Part shown: one piece after another, positions 7,006 through 14,057 of the stretch
Layout of the letters: the number at the start of each line of letters is the position of its first letter
Numbering within the stretch: position 1 is the first letter of the stretch
Assembly: GCA_903927685.1 (NCBI GenBank)
Contig: CAIYOB010000704.1
Location: 1-14,057 of the forward strand
DNA: 14,057 nt
DNA from: an uncultured Planctomycetaceae bacterium
GTDB taxonomy: Bacteria; Planctomycetota; Planctomycetia; Pirellulales; Pirellulaceae
Reading direction: 5' to 3'
Notes under the pieces: generated by a model
Told to the model about the DNA's origin: nothing
The model's input: the letters and a program-made list of their open reading frames with translations, nothing else
The model's database searches: none
Position numbers and translations under genes: made by a program

Positions 7006-9069
7006 GTGAAGAACTGGTTAAGTCAGCTGAATCAATCCGTGTTCGGCCGCATGCTGCTGTACGTGGTCATTCCCACGTTGCTGATCTTCGCCCTGGTCAT
7101 CCTGCTGGGGATCCTCGCAACTTTCGACGGTTTGCGGCAGGCGGCGGAAGAACGGCTGCGGATCGAAGTCACCCTGAACGCAGCCCGCATCGAAGACCGG
7201 CTGGAGCGGGCTCTGTTGAGCGCCCAGCGGATGGCCGAGGCGCAGGTGGCCGGCATGTTCGGCAGTCGCGAGGCGTCGCTGGAACTCGCCCGCACCGTGC
7301 TGCAGAACTCGCCGGAGTTCACCGGCTGTTACTTCGGTTACGAACCGAATGCCGACCAACAGGACGCGGCCAGCCTGGGCAAGCTGCCGCCGGAGGCGAT
7401 GGATCCGCAGGGTCGCTTCATCCCCTACTGGTTCGTGGTGCCCGACCGCGTCCGGACGATCAAGCTGGAGCCGTTGGTCAACTTGGAGACGAGCCTCTAC
7501 TACCAAGGCGCCAAGACGGCCTTCAACGATACCCACAAGGCGGCTCCGCTGGTCACGGAACCGTACGTGTACCAGGAAAAACTGATCGTCGAACAGGTCT
7601 ACCCGATCGTCAAGGACGGCAAGTTCCTGGGCATCGCAGGGCTCGATTTCGCCTTGGCGGATGTCGAAGCGGAACTGCGGCGAGCGGCCGAACGCGACCG
7701 GATGGACTTGTTCCTGATCAGCTCTCGGGGACGCTTCATCGCGGCGACGACCGACCCGCCGTCGGACAAGGCCGCGGACACCGAGGGCATGTTGATGACG
7801 CAAGAGGTGGCCGCTTCGGATTACGCCGACCTGTTCGAGGACTTGCTGGGCGTGCGCAAGACGGTCCGCCTGAAATGCGACGAGGATCCGCTCGACGGCG
7901 AGCGTTACTATTTCGCGGCCGCTCCGATTCCCTCGGGCGGCTGGACCGTAATCCTGCGGGAACCGGAGGCCGAAATCCTGGGGCCGATTCGGTGGCAGCT
8001 GGCGTACCGGATGTCGGTCTCGCTGACCGCCCTGGCGGCAATCGTCGGGTTGCTGCTGACGATGAGCTATCGCTTGGGACGGCGGGTGCGGGTTGCCGCC
8101 GACGCGGCCGAGCGGGTCGCGCAGGGCGACTTGACGGAAGACGTCGAAACGAGCAGCGTCCCCGACGAGACCGGGGCCTTGCTGTGCTCGATTCACTCGA
8201 TGACCGCCAACCTCAATAGCCTGGTGGGACAGGTCAAACAGAGCAGTGTCCAGCTGAACTCGACGGCCACCGAACTGGCCGCGACCAGCCGCCAGCAACA
8301 GGCCAACGTCAGCACCTTTGGAGCCTCGACGAACCAGATCGCCGCGGCCACCAAGGAGATCTCGGCCACCTCCAGCGAACTGGTCCAGACGATGCAGGAA
8401 GTCCACGACGAGGCGGTCCAGACGGATCGACTGGCCAAGTCCGGCCGCCAGGGACTGCAGGAGATGGAGTCGAACATGCGGGGCCTGGAGCAGGCCACCT
8501 CGTCCATCGGCGACAAGCTGGCCGTGATCCACCACAAGGCCAACAACATCACGGGCGTCGTGACCACCATCACCAAGGTCGCCGATCAGACCAACCTGCT
8601 GTCCGTGAACGCCGCCATCGAAGCGGAAAAGGCCGGCGAATACGGAGTCGGATTCCTGGTCGTCGCCCGGGAGATCCGCCGCCTGGCGGACCAGACCGCT
8701 TCCGCCACGCTGGATATAGAACAGATGGTCCAGCAGATGCAGACCGCCGTCTCCGAGGGCGTCATGGAGATGGACCGCTTTGCGGACAAGGTCCGCCGCA
8801 GCGTCCAAGGCGTCGAGGAGATCAGCCGGCAGATGGAGGAGATCATCGCACGCGTCCGGGCCAACACCGAACGGTTTGAACGCGTCAACGAGAGCATGCA
8901 ATCCCAGGCCCAAGGCGCTGGCCAGATCAGCAGCGCCATGGCCCAGCTGACCGAGAGCGCCACCCAGACCAGCGAATCGATCAGCGAGTACAGTCACGCG
9001 GCCAGCGACCTGCGCGAGGCGATCGCCGCCCTGCAGGCTTCCATCGCGACCTTTCAACTGAAAGCCTGA
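7006..9069 (+). CDS. Methyl-accepting chemotaxis protein, WspA-like
   Basis: The product is a 687-residue inner-membrane receptor. I chose the GTG at 7006: AAGGG lies seven bases upstream, and the open frame further upstream is repeat DNA. A transmembrane helix at about 15-40 is followed by a large periplasmic Cache-type sensor (about 41-330), including YVYQEKLIVEQVYPIVKDG and GIAGLDFALADVEAEL. A second membrane helix lies at about 334-355, then a HAMP domain to about 411, then the cytoplasmic signalling coiled coil. The hairpin tip QTNLLSVNAAIEAEKAGE (528-545) and the following DIEQMVQQMQ and GVMEMDRFADKVRR match my memory of WspA (EAEKAGE rather than the common EAARAGE). WspA-type receptors feed a CheA-like kinase that controls c-di-GMP synthesis on surface contact. 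Here no CheW, CheR, CheA or GGDEF gene follows; only a WspF-like CheB does. The ligand is unknown. Receptor identity is certain; the Wsp assignment is likely. Confidence 0.92.
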   Translation: MKNWLSQLNQSVFGRMLLYVVIPTLLIFALVILLGILATFDGLRQAAEERLRIEVTLNAARIEDRLERALLSAQRMAEAQVAGMFGSREASLELARTVLQNSPEFTGCYFGYEPNADQQDAASLGKLPPEAMDPQGRFIPYWFVVPDRVRTIKLEPLVNLETSLYYQGAKTAFNDTHKAAPLVTEPYVYQEKLIVEQVYPIVKDGKFLGIAGLDFALADVEAELRRAAERDRMDLFLISSRGRFIAATTDPPSDKAADTEGMLMTQEVAASDYADLFEDLLGVRKTVRLKCDEDPLDGERYYFAAAPIPSGGWTVILREPEAEILGPIRWQLAYRMSVSLTALAAIVGLLLTMSYRLGRRVRVAADAAERVAQGDLTEDVETSSVPDETGALLCSIHSMTANLNSLVGQVKQSSVQLNSTATELAATSRQQQANVSTFGASTNQIAAATKEISATSSELVQTMQEVHDEAVQTDRLAKSGRQGLQEMESNMRGLEQATSSIGDKLAVIHHKANNITGVVTTITKVADQTNLLSVNAAIEAEKAGEYGVGFLVVAREIRRLADQTASATLDIEQMVQQMQTAVSEGVMEMDRFADKVRRSVQGVEEISRQMEEIIARVRANTERFERVNESMQSQAQGAGQISSAMAQLTESATQTSESISEYSHAASDLREAIAALQASIATFQLKA

Positions 9070-9073
9070 CCCG

Positions 9074-9241
9074 ATGCTGCCGCCTCTTGTCCTGGCCCCT
9101 GCCCGCGCCGGCTGGACAGTCCACGGTGCCGGGCGGTACGATCTGTTGGTCACGGACGTGGACATCATGACGACACGTTCCGTGCTACGGGCCGCGATCT
9201 CAGGGAGGATCTCGACGGATGCGCGTCGCGATAGTGAATGA
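9074..9241 (+). pseudogene. Remnant of a WspE-like receiver domain (55-codon ORF)
   Basis: A small frame opens with ATG four bases after the receptor stop and ends at TGA 9239-9241, overlapping the cheB start by 23 bases. Its residues about 13-31 contain GW, five residues, then GRYDLLVTDVDI. I recall the receiver domain at the end of WspE (CheA-receiver hybrid kinase) having the same spacing: GWNAVRxGxYDLxVTDVDMPRM, with the phospho-acceptor Asp in the TDVD segment. The match stops right after DVD, where the expected MPRMDG is missing, and the rest (MTTRSVLRAAISGRIS) is not receiver-like. Since wspE normally sits directly before wspF, this fits an internal piece left after a deletion. It is unlikely to make a working protein. 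A chance match or an assembly error cannot be excluded by eye. Confidence 0.55.
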
Positions 9242-10253
9242 CTTGCGGATGGCACTCGAGGTTCTGCGTCGCGTCGTCCAATCGATGCCGGAGGCGGAGG
9301 TGGCCTGGCTGGCCGAGAACGGCCAGCAGGCCGTCGAGCGCTGTCAGCGCGATCGTCCCGACCTGGTCCTGATGGACATGATCATGCCCGTGATGGACGG
9401 CGTCGAAGCGACGCGGCGGATCATGGCCAGCTGTCCCTGTCCGATCCTGGTGACGACGGCGAACGTCAAGACCAATGTCACCTACGTCTACGAGGCGTTG
9501 GGCTGCGGCGCGGTCGACGCGGTCAACACGCCGGTGCTGGGGCCCAGCGGATCGCTGGAGGGCGCCCGGGAGCTGATTCGCAAGATGCGGCAGGTGGCGA
9601 GCCTGGAAGCGGCGCCGCTGGCCGGCCCGAGCCTCGCTCCGCGGCTGCCGCTGCGGCGCGCCGCAGCGCCGGCGGCGCCTCCGCTGGTGGCCGTCGGCTC
9701 CTCGACGGGCGGTCCGCAGGTCTTGCGGACGTTACTGGGCCAGCTGCCGGCCCAACGTCCGTACGCCGTGGCCATTGTGCAACACTTGGACGAGATTTTC
9801 GTCCCCGGATTGATTCGCTGGCTGGCCCAGGAAACTCAGCTGCCCGTCCAGGCGGTCGAGCACGGCCAACGGCCCGCCGCCGGAGCGGTCCTCGTGGCCT
9901 GCACGTCCGACCATCTGATCCTGGACGCCAGCGGCTGTCTGGCCTACGTCAAGGAGCCGGCCGAGTGCTTTCACCGGCCGTCCGTCGACGCGTTTTTCGA
10001 CTCGCTGCTGACCGCGCCGGTCGAACCGGGGATCGCCGTCCTGCTGACCGGCATGGGCCAGGACGGAGCCCGGGGGATGTCCGCCCTCCGCCAGCGCGGC
10101 TGGGAGACAATCGCCCAGGACCAGGCCACCAGCGTGGTCTGGGGCATGCCCGGAGCCGCCGTGCGACTGGGCGCCGCCACTCAAATCGTGCCGGCAGACG
10201 AAATCGGTCAGGCGATCGAACGGACGATCCGGCGGCGCATGACGGGCGGCTAG
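9219..10253 (+). CDS. CheB-type protein-glutamate methylesterase, WspF-like
   Basis: The product is 344 residues, the usual CheB length. The ATG at 9219 follows GGGAGGA by nine bases. An N-terminal receiver (about 1-123) begins MRVAIVNDLRMALEVLRR, close to WspF as I remember it. It has Asn7-Asp8 as the acidic pair and Asp53 in LVLMDMIMP as the phosphorylation site. The usual receiver lysine before proline is Thr104 (VNTPVLG), a substitution I also recall in WspF. An Ala/Pro/Arg-rich linker (131-155) joins the methylesterase domain, whose catalytic triad is intact: Ser162 in VGSSTGGP, His189 in VQHLDE and Asp282 in LTGMGQDGA. It should demethylate glutamates of the neighbouring receptor in the cytoplasm, activated by phosphorylation from a CheA/WspE kinase that is not encoded here. 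The stop codon lies on the first bases of repeat copy B. CheB identity is certain; WspF-type is likely. Confidence 0.94.
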   Translation: MRVAIVNDLRMALEVLRRVVQSMPEAEVAWLAENGQQAVERCQRDRPDLVLMDMIMPVMDGVEATRRIMASCPCPILVTTANVKTNVTYVYEALGCGAVDAVNTPVLGPSGSLEGARELIRKMRQVASLEAAPLAGPSLAPRLPLRRAAAPAAPPLVAVGSSTGGPQVLRTLLGQLPAQRPYAVAIVQHLDEIFVPGLIRWLAQETQLPVQAVEHGQRPAAGAVLVACTSDHLILDASGCLAYVKEPAECFHRPSVDAFFDSLLTAPVEPGIAVLLTGMGQDGARGMSALRQRGWETIAQDQATSVVWGMPGAAVRLGAATQIVPADEIGQAIERTIRRRMTGG

Positions 10254-10393
10254 TGCCTTGTCCAGGCTGAGAATGGGGGCTGGGTGCCTGGGGTCGAGCC
10301 ACGAGGTACGAGTGGCGAGCCCCCAGTTTCTGCCACTGGGGGCTCGCTGCGCTCGACCCCAGGCACCCCGACACTTAGGCTTGACGGAGCACT
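10252..10393. repeat. MITE-like palindromic repeat, copy B
   Basis: This copy is 142 bp in the same orientation as copy A and about 86% identical to it without gaps (hand count). The outer ends AGTGC and GCACT are conserved, but the rest of the terminal inverted repeat is more diverged than in copy A. The middle arms are better here: GGGTGCCTGGGGTCGAG faces CTCGACCCCAGGCACCC over 17 bp. The central hairpin GCGAGCCCCCAG facing CTGGGGGCTCGC is perfect. The left end overlaps the cheB stop codon (TAG at 10251-10253). As RNA it would form a long hairpin at the 3' end of the cheB message. It has no T-run, so it is not a classical terminator. Confidence 0.85.
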
Positions 10394-10470
10394 GGATTCC
10401 CGCCCGCCCCGAATCAGAATAGGACCCAACACCCCTGACGTGCTTCGTTTCCGATCGAGGAGTTCCCGCG

Positions 10471-13125
10471 ATGAAGAGTGTATGTGCAATCGCCTACTTG
10501 GTGCTCTGCCTTTCCGCCGGTGCCTGGGCAGCCGAGCGAACGGCCTCGGGATTGCTGCCGTTGCCCGACCTGCAGGCGGATCCGCAGATTCCCACACTTC
10601 AGCAGGTCGCCGGCCACGCGTGGGGCCGGGACATCACGAGTCACGCCGAAATCGAACGCTACCTGCGGGCCTTGGTCAAGGCCGCACCGGACCGCGCCGC
10701 CCTGGTGCCTTACGGCAAGACGTACGAAGGACGCACGCTGGTTTACCTGGTGCTCGCCAGCCCCGAAAACCTGGCGCGGCGGGATGCGATCCGGTCTGCC
10801 AGTCTCCAACTGGCCGATCCGCGGAACTTGACGCCGGAGCAGGCCCGCGGGCTGGCGGCGGACCAGCCGGCGGTGATCTGGCTGGCCTACGGAATCCACG
10901 GCAACGAGACGTCCGGCCCGGAAGCCGCCTTGCTGACCGCATATCACCTGTTGGCCGATCGCCGGCCGGTGACGCGGAAACTGCTGAACGACATGGTCGT
11001 CTTGATCGATCCCCTCCAGAACCCCGACGGGCACGAGCGGTTTGTGAACGTGTACCGCGAAACCCGCGGCGTATTCCCGGACGCCCAGCCGTTGGCCACC
11101 GAGCACACCGAACGCTGGCCCAGCGGGCGGTTCAATCACTATCTGTTCGACATGAACCGCGACTGGTTCCTGCAGAGTCAGCGCGAGTCGCAGGCCCGGG
11201 CCGCGGCGTACCTGCAGTGGCAGCCGCAGATCTTTGTGGATGCGCACGAAATGGGACACGAGGCCACGTACTTCTTCACGCCCAAGGCCGAGCCGATCAA
11301 TCCCTTCTACCTGCCGCAACAGATGGAATCGCTGGACCTGCTCGGCCGGCAGTTGGCCCGGCGATTTGACGAGCAAGGGTTCGCCTATACCACGCGGGAG
11401 ATGTTCGACGCCTTCTATCCCGGCTACGGTTCGACGTGGCCGACGTTTCAAGGCGGCTTGGCGAACCTCTGGGAACAGGCCGGCGTGCGGGGGCTGTTGA
11501 TCCGCCGCAGCGACGAACAGACGTTGCGGCTGGCCGACGCGATCGCCCATCACTACGTCAGTTCGCTGACGACCGTCGAGTTCGCCGCAGCCAACTCCCG
11601 ACGCGTGGTGGACGAGTTCTGTGAAGCCCGCCGCCGCAGCATCCAACTGGGTGACGAAGGACCGGTCCGCGACTATTTTCTTCCGCCCGGCGCGTCCCCG
11701 CAGCGCACGGCCGCACTAGCCGCTCTGCTGCGCCGCAACGGCGTCGAGGTGCGGCGTGTCTCCCAGGGATTCAAGACGGATGGCGCGGACATTCGGAACG
11801 CCAAGCCGGAGCGGCGCTCGATTCCGGCCGGCAGCTTCCACGTCCCGGTCGCCCAGCCGGCGGGCCGCCTGGTCCGCGTGCTGCTTGATCACCAGGTGGA
11901 CCTCGAGCCGGAGTTCGTCCAGCGGCAGGTCCAGCGGAACGCCGACCGGTTCCCCGACGAGATCTACGACGTGACCGCGTGGTCGCTGCCGTTGGCGTTC
12001 GGTGTGGACTGCCTCGCGACGGCCGCGGCGACCGACGTTCCCAGCCAGCCGTGGGACGGTGTCGGGCAGGCGGGGCGCGTCGTGGGCGGACGGGCGACCG
12101 TCGCCTATGTGATCCCCGATCACGACGCGGCGTTGCCCGCCCTGCTGGCGTGGCTGCGCAAGGGGCTGCGAGTCCACGTGTCCGATCGCGAGTTCCGCCT
12201 AGGCGACGACGAATGCCCGCGCGGAACCTTGATCGTGCGTACCGCCGAGAACCCCGCCTCGGTCCATGCGGCGATGACCCAGGCGGCCAAGGATCACGGC
12301 CTGCGGATCCTGGCCAGCAACACGGGGCTGGTTTCCGCCGGCGCCCAGTTGGGCGGGCCGCACGTCAAATGGGTGCGGCCACCCAAGGCCGCGCTGCTGG
12401 TGGATCGCCCGGCCAGTTATGCCGCGGGCCATACCTGGTATCTGTTCGATCAGGTCTGGCGTTATCCGCTCACGCGGGTCGCCGGCAGCAATCTGAGCCG
12501 ACTGGACCTGAACGAGTACAACGTGCTGATCCTGCCCGACGGCGATTACAGCGAACGCGAGGGCCCCGGCGAGAAAGACGTCGGCCGGTTGCGGCAGTGG
12601 ATCAGCCAAGGCGGAACGCTGATCCTGATCAAGCGTGCCGCGATGTGGGCCACACAAAAACCCGTCGCCTTGCTGAGCGTCCAGGTCAAGAATAAGCCCG
12701 CGCCGCCCAGCGCGAAACCGGCAACCGACAAGCCCGCCGACGAGATCGTCGCGGCCCCCGCTCCGCAGCCGGCAGATCCCGCGCCGGGGGCCTTCTTGCG
12801 AGCCAGCGTGTTCCGCGAGCACTGGCTGACGTTCGGCTGTTCCGATGCGCTCGAAGTGTTCTATCAGGGCAACGTCATCCTGACGCCGCCGGACTTGTCG
12901 AAAGGCCGCTCACTGGTCACGTTCGCGGCGCCGCCCGACGTTCTGGCCAGCGGGTTCTGCTGGCCGGAGACGTTGGAACTGGTCGCTCAAACGCCGTACT
13001 TGGTGTACGAAGCCCAAGGTGCAGGCCACGTCGTCGCGTTTACCGATGATCCGAACTTCCGCGCGATGTACCCAGCGAGCCAACGCCTGTTCCTGAATGC
13101 CGTCGTCTTTGGGCCTGGGCATTGA
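10471..13125 (+). CDS. Secreted M14-family zinc carboxypeptidase-like protein
   Basis: The product is 884 residues. The ATG at 10471 has GAGGAG eight bases upstream and is followed by a signal peptide (hydrophobic to about 18, AWA cleaved before AERT). The M14 fold spans about 45-370. Zinc ligands are visible as His143 and Glu146 (GIHGNETSGPE) and His259 (VDAHEMG). NPDG lies at 184-187, Asn229-Arg230 in FDMNRDWF matches the substrate-binding Asn-Arg pair, and Glu335 in ANLWEQAG is a likely general base. The protein is much longer than pancreatic-type carboxypeptidases. Residues about 640-726 resemble a class I glutamine-amidotransferase-like flavodoxin fold (NVLILPDGDYS, then LRQWISQGGTLILI). 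A Pro/Ala/Lys-rich linker at about 738-773 precedes a last beta-rich part. It probably hydrolyses peptides or amino-acid conjugates outside the cytoplasm; the substrate is unknown. It appears monocistronic, with copy B of the repeat upstream. Confidence 0.88.
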   Translation: MKSVCAIAYLVLCLSAGAWAAERTASGLLPLPDLQADPQIPTLQQVAGHAWGRDITSHAEIERYLRALVKAAPDRAALVPYGKTYEGRTLVYLVLASPENLARRDAIRSASLQLADPRNLTPEQARGLAADQPAVIWLAYGIHGNETSGPEAALLTAYHLLADRRPVTRKLLNDMVVLIDPLQNPDGHERFVNVYRETRGVFPDAQPLATEHTERWPSGRFNHYLFDMNRDWFLQSQRESQARAAAYLQWQPQIFVDAHEMGHEATYFFTPKAEPINPFYLPQQMESLDLLGRQLARRFDEQGFAYTTREMFDAFYPGYGSTWPTFQGGLANLWEQAGVRGLLIRRSDEQTLRLADAIAHHYVSSLTTVEFAAANSRRVVDEFCEARRRSIQLGDEGPVRDYFLPPGASPQRTAALAALLRRNGVEVRRVSQGFKTDGADIRNAKPERRSIPAGSFHVPVAQPAGRLVRVLLDHQVDLEPEFVQRQVQRNADRFPDEIYDVTAWSLPLAFGVDCLATAAATDVPSQPWDGVGQAGRVVGGRATVAYVIPDHDAALPALLAWLRKGLRVHVSDREFRLGDDECPRGTLIVRTAENPASVHAAMTQAAKDHGLRILASNTGLVSAGAQLGGPHVKWVRPPKAALLVDRPASYAAGHTWYLFDQVWRYPLTRVAGSNLSRLDLNEYNVLILPDGDYSEREGPGEKDVGRLRQWISQGGTLILIKRAAMWATQKPVALLSVQVKNKPAPPSAKPATDKPADEIVAAPAPQPADPAPGAFLRASVFREHWLTFGCSDALEVFYQGNVILTPPDLSKGRSLVTFAAPPDVLASGFCWPETLELVAQTPYLVYEAQGAGHVVAFTDDPNFRAMYPASQRLFLNAVVFGPGH

Positions 13126-13524
13126 CTCGGCTACCACCCTAACGAGGAGCTCGGCAACGACAAACGGCGTAGACGTTCAGTCGAAGGCACGGAAGGAACG
13201 AACGTCAAAATGCCGAAACAAGACCAACCGGGATAGAATTGTGACAGGTTTTCTTGTACGGAGAACCAGAAATTCCCCGCATCTGGCGTTTTCCAACGGA
13301 TCGAATCCTTGCCTTTGCTCTGGGAGTTGGCTAGATTAACGGCTGCCGACTGGCCCGCCGAGATTTTCCATCCTACTCCACGAACAACGACTGGGGAATC
13401 TGGACATCAGTGTCCCTAATCTGAACAAGCGAGTATTGGTTACTTGTGCCCCGGGGATCTGAACGGGGCGGCTCTATAAGGTTTGTTTTCGCTCTTTTAT
13501 TCTTCCGTTTTGGGAGGTGGATAC
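13126..13524. other. Intergenic region with no recognisable gene
   Basis: These 399 bp are less GC-rich than the flanking genes. The open frames across them read as noise. They should contain the promoter and leader of the DUF1559 gene: a CTATAA (13474-13479) could be a -10 box but has no good -35 partner, and a T-rich leader follows. A small hairpin GGACA-TCAG-TGTCC lies at 13402-13415, and ATCTGAAC occurs twice (13419-13426 and 13457-13464). None of these is strong enough to name. I see no clear terminator after the carboxypeptidase gene. Confidence 0.5.
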
Positions 13525-14057
13525 ATGGTTTCCCGCAAGAAGGGTTTTACCTTGGTCGAGCTGTTGGTGGTGATTGCCATCATCGGCATTTTGGTCGCCC
13601 TGCTGCTGCCGGCGATCCAGGCGGCCCGCGAGGCGGCCCGCCGCACGCAGTGCTACAACAATCTCAAGCAGTACGGCTTGGCGGCACAGAACTATCACGA
13701 CACGTACAAGATGTTCCCGCGGTTCAGCTATCGGATGCAGAACGGCGCCGTCCCGCCAGGCTACTATGGTCACTGGGAAGGCTTCAGCGTCCACACCATG
13801 CTGCTGCCGTACATCGAGGAGCAGGTCGTTTACGACCGGATCGACTTCAAGGTGCCTTGGCACTGGGGGCAGAACGACGAACCGAAGACGACCATCATTA
13901 ACTCGTACCTGTGCCCGTCGGACGATCCGCCGGTCGAATCGGGCACAGATATCTGGAGTGGCGGCCCCGGCAGCAATTACGGGGTCAGTATCGGCCCGAC
14001 GATGCATTGGACGTCGAATACCGTTCCGGGCGCCATCCGAGCGAACCAGGAAACGCC
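13525..14057 (+). CDS. DUF1559 protein with prepilin-type N-terminus (3' end outside the window)
   Basis: The first 177 residues are present and the frame is still open at the right edge. The ATG at 13525 follows GGGAGGTGG at good spacing. The N-terminus RKKG then [20 protein letters not shown] is a type IV prepilin/pseudopilin cleavage and methylation signal: cleavage would fall after Gly7, and the mature protein would start with Phe, with Glu at position 5. The following [21 protein letters not shown], the later CPSDD near 133, and the [10 protein letters not shown] stretch are hallmarks of the DUF1559 (SBP_bac_10) family. This family is greatly expanded in planctomycetes, often with dozens of copies per genome. 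It is presumably anchored in a membrane and processed by a prepilin peptidase; its function is unknown. Family assignment is firm. Confidence 0.93.
   Translation, partial: MVSRKKGFTLVELLVVIAIIGILVALLLPAIQAAREAARRTQCYNNLKQYGLAAQNYHDTYKMFPRFSYRMQNGAVPPGYYGHWEGFSVHTMLLPYIEEQVVYDRIDFKVPWHWGQNDEPKTTIINSYLCPSDDPPVESGTDIWSGGPGSNYGVSIGPTMHWTSNTVPGAIRANQET

Noticed and set aside
7018..9255. A 745-codon minus-strand open frame opposite the receptor gene
   Set aside because: It is a shadow of the receptor frame and shows no recognisable domain.
9651..9666. A perfect 16-bp palindrome CTGCGGCGCGCCGCAG in cheB
   Set aside because: It lies in the Ala/Arg/Pro-rich linker codons, where GC-only palindromes are expected by composition.
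10284..11369. A 361-codon plus-strand frame starting inside repeat copy B
   Set aside because: It begins with repeat-derived sequence and continues out of frame through the carboxypeptidase gene.
13097..13339. An 80-codon plus-strand frame after the carboxypeptidase gene
   Set aside because: It starts inside the previous gene in another frame, lacks a ribosome site, and has composition unlike the neighbouring genes.
13474..13479. CTATAA as the promoter of the DUF1559 gene
   Set aside because: It has no -35 partner at a suitable distance; mentioned only as a weak possibility in the intergenic entry.

Overview
The window looks like GC-rich chromosomal DNA of a planctomycete (Planctomycetota). 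The evidence is a prepilin-type DUF1559 protein at the right edge, a very large exported PQQ-type beta-propeller fused to a methyltransferase-like domain, large secreted hydrolases, and a short palindromic interspersed repeat of the kind that yields spurious 'VERSEPPV..GGS' ORFs in these genomes. Third codon positions are strongly G/C, which explains the many long antisense open frames.

Left third (1-6684), all on the minus strand: a secreted glycoside-hydrolase-like protein (3736-6684) with a GH5-like catalytic part and two tandemly duplicated C-terminal domains; then, 168 bp downstream, an exported methyltransferase-fold/PQQ-propeller protein (244-3567); then, overlapping the end of that gene, an open frame that leaves the window at base 1 and may be part of an envelope protein. 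The three share a direction and may be co-transcribed.

Middle (6685-10393), plus strand: a membrane chemoreceptor (7006-9069) and a CheB methylesterase (9219-10253). Both resemble the Wsp surface-sensing system (WspA and WspF) more than the flagellar chemotaxis set. The 149-bp gap between them holds a 55-codon open frame (9074-9241). Its centre reads like a piece of the WspE receiver domain (GW, five residues, GRYDLLVTDVD), the gene expected just before wspF. The simplest reading is that wspB-C-D-E were deleted, leaving a receptor and methylesterase with a scar between them. The pair is bracketed by two same-orientation copies, each 142 bp and about 86% identical, of a MITE-like palindromic repeat (6821-6962 and 10252-10393). 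The second copy touches the stop codon of cheB.

Right third (10394-14057), plus strand: a secreted M14 zinc-carboxypeptidase-like protein (10471-13125), a 399-bp intergenic stretch without a recognisable gene, and the start of a DUF1559 prepilin-like protein (13525 to the edge).

No rRNA, tRNA, CRISPR array, transposase gene or convincing rho-independent terminator was seen. The best candidate for something undescribed is the truncated Wsp-type module between the two repeats.
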